A program made the position numbers and the translations under genes. A model generated the notes under the pieces. That model was given only the letters and a program-made list of their open reading frames with translations. It was not told where the DNA came from and made no database searches. DNA of 6,254 bases, taken from the NCBI GenBank assembly GCA_937872125.1, contig CALMNY010000246.1, positions 1 to 6,254 of the forward strand, read 5' to 3'. Shown piece after piece: positions 1 to 4,725 of the stretch. This DNA is from an uncultured Candidatus Competibacteraceae bacterium. Lineage in GTDB: Bacteria > Pseudomonadota > Gammaproteobacteria > Competibacterales > Competibacteraceae. Numbering within the stretch: position 1 is the first letter of the stretch; every line of letters begins with the position of its first letter.

Positions 1-7
1 GGCCTGA

Positions 8-43
8 GTTTCAGTCCATACCCGCAATCCCACAATGGGAAAG
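8..43. repeat. Possible single CRISPR-type repeat at window edge (unproven)
   Basis: This 36-base block opens with GTTTCAGTCC, so read on the minus strand it ends in GGACTGAAAC, a common type of CRISPR repeat end. It contains a short internal stem (TCCCA at 28-32, TGGGA at 36-40, loop CAA), another usual repeat trait. Only one copy is visible because the window starts seven bases before it, so periodicity cannot be tested. It could be the terminal repeat of an array lying to the left, or chance similarity. No cas gene is in the window. Confidence 0.18.
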
Positions 44-87
44 GGGAGTTCATGATGAGATGATTGAGCCGGATAAGCGAAATTCGG

Positions 88-107
88 GCCGGTCGCGGCG
101 AACCGGC
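88..107. other. GC-rich stem-loop downstream of the toxin gene
   Basis: GCCGGT (88-93) pairs with ACCGGC (102-107) around an 8-base loop. A competing pairing, AGCCGG (67-72) with CCGGCT (103-108), is also possible. It lies 18 bases beyond the stop codon of the minus-strand PIN toxin, where a transcript end would be expected. No clear T-run follows on the minus strand, so it is a weak candidate for an intrinsic terminator. It may instead be a degenerate repetitive palindrome, since the nearby GCCGGATAAGCGAA resembles one arm of common dispersed proteobacterial repeats. Nothing else recognisable occurs in positions 44-125. Confidence 0.3.
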
Positions 108-125
108 TGACATGGATAGTGGTCG

Positions 126-545
126 CTATGGCGCAGGAGTGATCAGAGGAATCGGTTGTCGTCCATGCTTCCGATAGACGGTGAAGTCAGAATCCAGAGT
201 GCAGATGGCGTGATCGTCGAACTTCTCCGCCATCCGCACCAGGCAGGCATCGGCGAGAGACATTGGAATATCGCGGTACTTCTGGCGCAAGAGACGCACG
301 GCTTTGACGTCGTCGGATAGCGTGAAATCTACTTTCAGAAGTCCATTCTCGACCATCTCCAGCAAGGCGTCCTGAGCGACCGGCAACCGGCGCAGCAGGT
401 GCCAGGATTCGGCCAGGACGGCTTCGCACAGCAGCCAGGGCAAAGCCAGCGTCCTGGCTTGCTCGGCCATCCAGCCGTGATGGGCTTCGCGCCGGTCGAG
501 AAACGCGACCAGCGGCCCCGTATCAACGATCACCCCGCGAGTCAT
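126..545 (-). CDS. PIN-domain ribonuclease toxin, VapC-like
   Basis: Predicted 139-residue PIN-domain toxin of a type II toxin-antitoxin pair. VapC-type PIN proteins are metal-dependent endoribonucleases that cut specific RNAs and are held inactive by the partner antitoxin; the RNA target here is unknown. The acidic active-site set is visible: D8 in VDTGPLV near the start, E46 (or E41) in the CEAVLAES helix, D99 in SLADACLV, and D118/D120 in CTLDSDF. Length is normal for the family and no key residue is missing. The frame stays open upstream to an ATG at 602, but I chose the ATG at 545: the PIN fold starts directly after it and the 19 extra residues match nothing in the family. This start lies inside the end of the antitoxin gene, a 23-base overlap that suggests translational coupling. 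Family assignment is firm; the symbol vapC would be by family only. Confidence 0.88.
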   Translation of the reverse strand: MTRGVIVDTGPLVAFLDRREAHHGWMAEQARTLALPWLLCEAVLAESWHLLRRLPVAQDALLEMVENGLLKVDFTLSDDVKAVRLLRQKYRDIPMSLADACLVRMAEKFDDHAICTLDSDFTVYRKHGRQPIPLITPAP

Positions 546-789
546 TGCCGAAATCTTCAAGGTAAGCTGGATTGGTCGCCAAGTCGGCCACCCCTGAATC
601 AACGATGCCGCAATAGCGCTGTATCTGCTCTGGCAGCGATGGCATCTGGACCGTATCCGGCGTGGGCGATTCGCCGAGCCAGTTGCGAAACAGTTCTACA
701 GCCACCACGCGCACGGGCCGACCTTCCAGGGCGCTCCTGGCCTTCACTTTGCGGTACAGTTCGTCGGGTATCTCAAAAGTTGCTTTCAT
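523..789 (-). CDS. Ribbon-helix-helix antitoxin, VapB-like
   Basis: Predicted 88-residue antitoxin and transcriptional autorepressor paired with the downstream PIN toxin. Residues 1-39 read as a ribbon-helix-helix DNA-binding domain: a short strand (KATFEIP), a first helix around LYRKVKARSALEG and a second around VRVVAVELFRNWLGE. Members of this fold dimerise through the strand and bind short tandem or inverted operator half-sites. The tail from about residue 41 (SPTPDTVQMP onward, rich in Pro, Asp and Gly) looks extended, as expected for the segment that wraps the toxin. Antitoxin-first order and overlap with the toxin gene match vapBC operons. No strong Shine-Dalgarno sequence precedes the ATG at 789. 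Its likely operator is the 8-base tandem repeat just upstream. The family is recognised with good confidence; the exact subfamily is not. Confidence 0.83.
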   Translation of the reverse strand: MKATFEIPDELYRKVKARSALEGRPVRVVAVELFRNWLGESPTPDTVQMPSLPEQIQRYCGIVDSGVADLATNPAYLEDFGNDSRGDR

Positions 790-878
790 GAAAAGCAGGT
801 TAGCTGTATTCCTGTATTTCCGTCAAGCTGGTAATCTGATACTTTGTTCTTTGTTCAAGCCTATAGGACACCCGGCTG
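790..878. promoter_or_regulatory. Divergent intergenic region with tandem repeats
   Basis: These 89 bases separate the minus-strand antitoxin from the plus-strand transporter and must hold both 5' regions. Two tandem repeats are visible: TGTATTCC followed by TGTATTTC (805-820, 7 of 8 bases identical) and two perfect copies of TTTGTTC (843-856). The first lies 16 bases from the antitoxin ATG and is spaced like the 8-base half-sites used by some ribbon-helix-helix repressors, so it is a reasonable autoregulatory operator candidate. On the minus strand TTGACG with a poor TAACCT 18 bases on could be a promoter; this is weak. For the transporter, AGGA at 865-868 sits 10 bases before the ATG and is a fair ribosome-binding site. 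Confidence 0.35.
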
Positions 879-2177
879 ATGGTCTCCACCCAATCCCCCC
901 CGGAATCCGAACGTCTGAACCGCCGCCAGGCGGTTTCCTGGGCTTTTTACGACTGGGCTAACTCCGCCTTCGCCACCACGGTGATCGCCGGCTTCTTTCC
1001 CATCTTTTTCAAGCAATACTGGAGCGCCGAAGCGCCGGTCACGGAAAGCACTTTCTGGCTGGGCGCGGCCAACTCGCTGGCCAGTCTCTTGATCGTGTTG
1101 CTCGCGCCGCTGCTCGGCGCTATCGCCGACCGGGGCGGCGCCCGGAAAAAATTCCTGCTGGCGTTCGCGGCGCTGGGCATCGTCATGACCGCCGCTTTGT
1201 ACGGGGTTGGACGCGGTGAATGGGGTTGGGCGGTAACCTGCTACGTTCTGGCGCTGATCGGCTTTTCCGCCGGCAATATCTTCTACGACGCGCTGCTGGT
1301 GGGGGTGGCGGGGGAGCACAAGCTCGACATCGTGTCAGCATTGGGCTACAGCTTTGGCTATCTGGGCGGTGGCCTGCTGTTCGCCCTGAACGTGCTGATG
1401 ACCCTGTACCCGGGTTGGTTCGGCCTGGCGGACGCCGCAGAGGGGGTGCGGGTCTCGTTCGTAACGGTGGCGCTGTGGTGGGCGCTGTTCTCGGTTCCCC
1501 TGCTGTTGTTCGTACCCGAACCGCCCGCGCCGGGCCGGGTGAGCGGTCTGGCGGCGATTCAGGCCGGCTTGGCGCAGTTGCGCAGCACCTTTCGTGAAGT
1601 GCGCCGGCTGCGCGTGGTCGGCGCGTTTCTACTGGCCTACTGGCTGTACATTGACGGCGTAGACACCGTCATCCACATGGCGGTGGATTATGGCCTGGCG
1701 CTGGGCTTTCCGTCCGACAGCCTGATCGTCGCCCTGCTACTCACCCAGTTTGTGGGCTTTCCCGCCGCCATCGCCTTTGGTCGGCTGGGCGAACGCTGGG
1801 GACCGCGCGCCGGGATTTTCCTCGCCCTCGGGGTTTACATTCTGATCACCGTCTGGGGCTATTTCATCCGCCATCCCTGGGAATTCTACGTGCTGGCCGC
1901 CGCTATCGGCCTGGTGCAGGGCGGGGTGCAGTCGCTGAGCCGCTCGCTGTACGCCCGGTTGATCCCGGCGGAAAAAGCGGGGGAGTTCTTCGGCTTCTTC
2001 AATATGCTGGGCAAGTTCGCGGCGGTGCTGGGGCCGGTGCTGATGGGAGCCGTGAGCCTGCTGACCGGCGATCCACGCCTGTCCATCCTGTCGCTGCTGG
2101 TGCTCTTCATCGGCGGGGCGCTGTTGCTGGCGCGCGTGGATGAGGCGGAAGGCAAGCGGATGGCAGGGACGTTATAA
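879..2177 (+). CDS. MFS transporter, UMF1 (Atg22-like) family
   Basis: Predicted 432-residue inner-membrane transporter with about 12 hydrophobic segments (roughly residues 30-45, 63-83, 92-110, 117-135, 150-172, 195-212, 247-260, 283-300, 311-328, 335-353, 376-393 and 400-418). The opening RRQAVSWAFYDWANSAFAT, with the YDWANSAF signature at residues 24-31, is diagnostic of the bacterial UMF1 group related to yeast vacuolar Atg22. ADRGGARKK (83-91) matches the cytoplasmic loop 2-3 motif of the major facilitator superfamily. QGGVQSLSRSLYARLIP (347-363) and EFFGFFNMLGKF (369-380) are further family hallmarks. Atg22 exports amino acids from the vacuole, but substrates of bacterial members are generally not established, so none is assigned. 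The gene appears complete. The AGGA 10 bases upstream supports the ATG at 879. The lipase gene follows 91 bases later on the same strand; co-transcription is possible but not shown. Confidence 0.9.
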   Translation: MVSTQSPPESERLNRRQAVSWAFYDWANSAFATTVIAGFFPIFFKQYWSAEAPVTESTFWLGAANSLASLLIVLLAPLLGAIADRGGARKKFLLAFAALGIVMTAALYGVGRGEWGWAVTCYVLALIGFSAGNIFYDALLVGVAGEHKLDIVSALGYSFGYLGGGLLFALNVLMTLYPGWFGLADAAEGVRVSFVTVALWWALFSVPLLLFVPEPPAPGRVSGLAAIQAGLAQLRSTFREVRRLRVVGAFLLAYWLYIDGVDTVIHMAVDYGLALGFPSDSLIVALLLTQFVGFPAAIAFGRLGERWGPRAGIFLALGVYILITVWGYFIRHPWEFYVLAAAIGLVQGGVQSLSRSLYARLIPAEKAGEFFGFFNMLGKFAAVLGPVLMGAVSLLTGDPRLSILSLLVLFIGGALLLARVDEAEGKRMAGTL

Positions 2178-2208
2178 ACCGTTTTCCAATAACGCCAGTT
2201 CAATCAAG

Positions 2209-2228
2209 GCGCCCTGACCGGGTGGCGC
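2209..2228 (+). other. Short stem-loop between transporter and lipase genes
   Basis: GCGCC (2209-2213) can pair with GGCGC (2224-2228) around a 10-base loop, 31 bases after the transporter stop codon. No T-run follows, so it is not a convincing intrinsic terminator. The rest of the 91-base gap shows no clear promoter, and the lipase ATG at 2269 lacks a recognisable Shine-Dalgarno sequence. Confidence 0.25.
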
Positions 2229-2268
2229 TAAACTCCAACTCATTCTGGTTACTGCAAAAGCCGCCTCA

Positions 2269-3489
2269 ATGCGCTTCCTGAACCTGCCGCGTTTCGTGTT
2301 CCTGCTGGTGCTGGTGCTGGCGGCCGCACTGGCCCGCGCCGGCAATGATTATCCTCTGGTCCTGGTCCACGGCTTCATGGGCTGGGGCCGGGATGAACTG
2401 CTCGGCTTCAAGTACTGGGGCGGTTTCGGCGATCTGCAGGAGACACTCAACCGGGCCGGTTACCGCACCTATACCGGCGTGGTCGGCCCGTTCGCCAGCA
2501 ACTGGGACCGGGCCTGTGAACTGTACGCTTACATTAAGGGCGGCATGGTGGATTACGGTCAAGCCCACGCCGCCGCACATGGTCACGCCCGCCACGGACG
2601 CACCTTTCCTGGCCTGTATCCCGAATGGGGCGCACTGGACGACCAGGGGCGCATTCGCAAGATTCATCTGATCGGCCACAGTCAGGGTGGCCAAACCGTC
2701 CGGGTGTTGACTGCACTGCTGCAACGCGGCTCGCCCGCGGAAATCGCCGCCGCCAATCCATCACCGCTGTTTCAGGGCGGCAAATCCTGGATCCATAGCG
2801 TCGCCACTCTGGCCACGCCGCACGATGGGACCAGTTTAGCCGTCGGCATGGATCACCTGCTGCCGTTTGTCCGCACATCGCTGCTCGGCCTCGCTGCACT
2901 GGCTGGTGTCCAGCCCGACGAATTGCCCTACGATTTCAAGCTGGAGCAGTGGGGACTGCGGCGCGCGCCGGACGAAACGCTCGCCGACTATTTCCGGCGG
3001 GTCGAACACAGTCCGATTTGGCAATCGCGCGACATCAGCGCCTGGGATTTGAATCCGGATGGCGCGCGGGAATTGAACCGGCAATTTCCCGCTCAACCTG
3101 AGGTGTATTATTTCTCGTGGGGGGCGGCGGCGACCACGCCGGTCTGGCCTTTTAACCATCAGATTCCGCGGCCAACCATGCTGCCGCAACTCTGGGCCAG
3201 CGCCGTATTTATCGGCGCCTACACCCGCAGCGAGCCGGGTCATGTGATCGTTGACGCCAGTTGGTGGGAAAACGATGGCCTGGTCAACACCCGCTCCATG
3301 GCCGGACCGACCCTGGATTCGTCCGATCGGATCGTGGCCGGCGACAGCCCGCCACAACGCGGCGTCTGGAACCACCGGGGTACGCTGGCCGGTTGGGATC
3401 ACATGGATCTGGTGGGCGCCATCACGCTGCATGAGGTAGACGACTGGTACCTGCGGCTGGCACAGTCGTTGGCGGATTTACCGCCGTAA
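2269..3489 (+). CDS. Secreted triacylglycerol lipase, family I.5-like with zinc site
   Basis: Predicted 406-residue secreted alpha/beta-hydrolase that splits triacylglycerols into fatty acids and glycerides. Residues 1-24 form a signal peptide (charged start, hydrophobic run VFLLVLVLAAALA, cleavage likely after ARA). The mature part follows the Geobacillus L1/T1 thermoalkaline lipases closely: VHGFMGWG with oxyanion residue F36, then GFKYWGG, SNWDRACE, the His-rich HAAAHGHARHGRT, the elbow GHSQGG with nucleophile S138, ATPHDGT, YDFKLEQWGLRR, NDG with D336 and WDH with H378. So S138-D336-H378 is the likely triad. The structural zinc ligands of L1 lipase (D61, H81, H87, D238) correspond to D80, H100, H106 and D255, all present. 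Comparison is from memory of that family. No lipase foldase gene is adjacent, as expected for this class. The start is set by the complete signal peptide rather than by a ribosome-binding site. The PHA-system gene follows after 34 bases. Confidence 0.93.
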   Translation: MRFLNLPRFVFLLVLVLAAALARAGNDYPLVLVHGFMGWGRDELLGFKYWGGFGDLQETLNRAGYRTYTGVVGPFASNWDRACELYAYIKGGMVDYGQAHAAAHGHARHGRTFPGLYPEWGALDDQGRIRKIHLIGHSQGGQTVRVLTALLQRGSPAEIAAANPSPLFQGGKSWIHSVATLATPHDGTSLAVGMDHLLPFVRTSLLGLAALAGVQPDELPYDFKLEQWGLRRAPDETLADYFRRVEHSPIWQSRDISAWDLNPDGARELNRQFPAQPEVYYFSWGAAATTPVWPFNHQIPRPTMLPQLWASAVFIGAYTRSEPGHVIVDASWWENDGLVNTRSMAGPTLDSSDRIVAGDSPPQRGVWNHRGTLAGWDHMDLVGAITLHEVDDWYLRLAQSLADLPP

Positions 3490-3492
3490 GGC

Positions 3493-3516
3493 GAGGCACT
3501 GAGGCACTGAGGCACT
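3493..3516 (+). repeat. Three perfect tandem copies of GAGGCACT in a ribosome-binding region
   Basis: Copies lie at 3493-3500, 3501-3508 and 3509-3516, filling most of the 34-base gap between the lipase stop and the next ATG at 3524. Each unit contains GAGG, a Shine-Dalgarno-like core. The last GAGG (3509-3512) sits 11 bases before the ATG, slightly long but usable; the other two are 8 and 16 bases further away. Exact short tandem repeats can change copy number by replication slippage. Confidence 0.85.
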
Positions 3517-3523
3517 AAAGTTT

Positions 3524-3814
3524 ATGTCCCACATCGTCGTTCATCGCGATCATCCCCTGACGCTCGACCAGTCCCGCCAGGCGGCGGAAACGCTCGCCGC
3601 CCAACTGGCCGACCACTACGATATCCACTATCACTGGCAGGGCGACGCGCTGCATTTCGAGCGTTCTGGAGTGAGCGGCCATATCACTCTGGAACCGGGC
3701 AAGGTTCGGGTCAACGCGCGGCTGGGATTTTTGCTGGTACCGCTGAAACAACGGCTGGAGCAGGAAATTCATCGCTACCTGGACGACACGTTCCAGGAGC
3801 CGCACCCGGCCTAG
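3524..3814 (+). CDS. Polyhydroxyalkanoic acid system family protein
   Basis: Predicted 96-residue cytoplasmic protein of the small family named for polyhydroxyalkanoate gene regions (PHA granule region protein, TIGR02610-like). The recognisable pattern is an N-terminal strand (MSHIVVHRDHPL), a helix (QSRQAAETLAAQLADHYDIHYHW), then strands GDALHFERSGVSGHITLEPGKVRVNARLGFLL in short segments, and a C-terminal helix (PLKQRLEQEIHRYLDDTF). Length is normal. The biochemical role is not established; association with PHA granules or their regulation is inferred in the literature from gene context. Here it lies 34 bases behind a lipase rather than next to phaC or phaP, so the PHA link rests on family membership. 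Translation probably uses the GAGG of the tandem repeat upstream. Its TAG stop overlaps the stop codon of the convergent neighbour by two bases within CTAG. Confidence 0.8.
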   Translation: MSHIVVHRDHPLTLDQSRQAAETLAAQLADHYDIHYHWQGDALHFERSGVSGHITLEPGKVRVNARLGFLLVPLKQRLEQEIHRYLDDTFQEPHPA

Positions 3815-4533
3815 TCGTCCAATTCCAGCGGCCTCGGATGGCCGGTGCGGATGCGCTCCAGAATGACGCGCTCGCGGTGGATGATGGTGGTTACGAAGGT
3901 CCCCGCGTCCACGCCCATGTGGTGAAAGGCGTGAAAGCCGGCTGCCAGAAACCGGTGCAGCTCCCCCAGCCCCGCCAGCCGCGCCGGGGTCCGGGCCAGC
4001 TTCAGCGCGGCGTGGATGATGCGCTTGGGCACGATGGCCTGCAAATCCCGGCCCAGCCGTTCCGTCAAATCAATCTGATGGTACCGCTGGTCGTAACTGG
4101 CGCAGCGCCGGTAGGCGGCGACATAGGTCGTCTCGTCCAGGGTGTGCGGGTCAAACTCGGCGATCAGGATGCGGGTCATCCGGGCGTCGAACTCGCGCGA
4201 CAGGGCGTTAAGTTCCAGCGCCAGCCCGGCGGTGTGTAGCACAGCCGCCGGCAGAATGCGGGTCATCATCGGCACGATCCGAGCCAGATCGTGCTCCAGT
4301 TGACCGAGGTCCCGGTCGCCATACAACTCGTCCAGAAAGAACTCCGCCGCTGGCCGATAAAGTGGACTGCGCAGCAGGTCGGCGTGGGTCCGGGCCAGCC
4401 GCGCCGATTGCCAGCACCGCAACAGGCTCAACTCCCGCTCGATCCCGGCAGCGCCATCGGTGTGAAACGCCTGGCTGCGCTGCAACTGTTCCATCAGCCG
4501 CGCTGCGCTTTGGGCTTTCAGGTGTTCGGTCAT
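3811..4533 (-). CDS. FFLEELY-motif protein of unknown function
   Basis: Predicted 240-residue, largely alpha-helical cytoplasmic protein with no signal peptide and no convincing membrane segment. The hallmark FFLDELYGDRD lies at residues 65-75, preceded by RSPLYRPAAE, and places it in the proteobacterial group annotated as FFLEELY motif proteins. No reaction or partner is established for this group and I assign none. Other visible traits are a charged helix at the start (HLKAQSAARLMEQLQRS), a central AEFDPHTLDETTYVAAYRRC, and a His-rich stretch near the C-terminus (FHAFHHMGV, about 200-208). The ATG at 4533 is well supported by GGAG seven bases upstream. The gene is convergent with the PHA-system gene and shares its CTAG stop. 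It lies downstream of fadD on the same strand, separated by 192 bases that include a terminator hairpin. Confidence 0.75.
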   Translation of the reverse strand: MTEHLKAQSAARLMEQLQRSQAFHTDGAAGIERELSLLRCWQSARLARTHADLLRSPLYRPAAEFFLDELYGDRDLGQLEHDLARIVPMMTRILPAAVLHTAGLALELNALSREFDARMTRILIAEFDPHTLDETTYVAAYRRCASYDQRYHQIDLTERLGRDLQAIVPKRIIHAALKLARTPARLAGLGELHRFLAAGFHAFHHMGVDAGTFVTTIIHRERVILERIRTGHPRPLELDD

Positions 4534-4549
4534 GACAAAACTCCGTCAT
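4532..4549 (-). promoter_or_regulatory. Ribosome-binding site inside a small hairpin, FFLEELY gene
   Basis: On the minus strand ATGAC (4549-4545) can pair with GTCAT (4536-4532). The 8-base loop GGAGTTTT carries the Shine-Dalgarno GGAG (4544-4541), seven bases before the start codon at 4533-4531. The 3' arm includes the first two bases of the start codon. The ribosome-binding site itself is convincing; a regulatory role for the 5-bp stem is speculative. Confidence 0.55.
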
Positions 4550-4554
4550 CAAGC

Positions 4555-4582
4555 AAAAAAGGGAGGTTTTCGCCTCCCTTTT
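4555..4582 (-). terminator. Intrinsic terminator, probably bidirectional
   Basis: AAAAGGGAGG (4557-4566) pairs perfectly with CCTCCCTTTT (4573-4582) around the loop TTTTCG. Read on the minus strand the hairpin ends in six T residues (complement of 4555-4560), a classic intrinsic terminator for transcripts coming from fadD, whose stop lies 143 bases upstream. Read on the plus strand it ends in four T residues. Its minus-strand T-run ends only 21 bases before the ATG of the FFLEELY gene, so it would also terminate any transcript for that gene starting further upstream. Confidence 0.85.
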
Positions 4583-4640
4583 CAGGCTATTTCCCCAAGA
4601 CTTCAGGTAGTTTCCTGGCAAGATGAGACCGGTGGGGCCA

Positions 4641-4669
4641 GTAGGGACACGGCGCCGCCGTGTCCCTAC
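4641..4669. repeat. Perfect palindrome, 13-bp arms with 3-base loop
   Basis: GTAGGGACACGGC (4641-4653) and its exact reverse complement GCCGTGTCCCTAC (4657-4669) flank the loop GCC. It sits 57 bases beyond the fadD stop on the minus strand and has no T-run on either side, so it is not an ordinary intrinsic terminator. The GTAGGG...CCCTAC ends are like those of dispersed palindromic repeats in various bacterial genomes, including REP-like elements. As RNA it would form a very stable hairpin that could protect the 3' end of fadD mRNA. Only one copy is in this window. Confidence 0.8.
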
Positions 4670-4725
4670 AGAGGTCGGCCTGGTAAGGTCTTTTATGGAA
4701 ATCGCCTTAGTATTCCACCGTCAGT

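Noticed and set aside
1..125. A gene end or mobile-element remnant at the left edge
   Set aside because: All frames here are short and broken by stops, and no protein family or terminal inverted repeat of an insertion sequence is recognisable.
546..602. N-terminal extension of the PIN toxin from an ATG at 602
   Set aside because: The extra 19 residues precede the first PIN strand without family likeness; the ATG at 545 gives the usual length and overlap.
399..791. Plus-strand open frame of 130 codons
   Set aside because: It lies antisense to the toxin-antitoxin pair, whose proteins have clear family motifs; the translated frame shows no recognisable domain.
861..1319. Minus-strand open frame of 152 codons
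   Set aside because: Antisense to the UMF1 transporter; low-complexity Arg/Gly/Gln-rich translation typical of a GC-rich shadow frame.
2209..2228. Intrinsic terminator after the transporter gene
   Set aside because: Only a 5-bp stem with a 10-base loop and no T-run; listed as a stem-loop only.
2836..3432. Minus-strand open frame of 198 codons
   Set aside because: Fully antisense to the lipase catalytic region; no motif and no ribosome-binding site that stands out.
4208..4621. Minus-strand open frame of 137 codons upstream of and overlapping the FFLEELY gene
   Set aside because: It runs through the terminator hairpin and then a different frame of the FFLEELY gene; its translation resembles no family. 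The 4533 start has a strong GGAG site instead.
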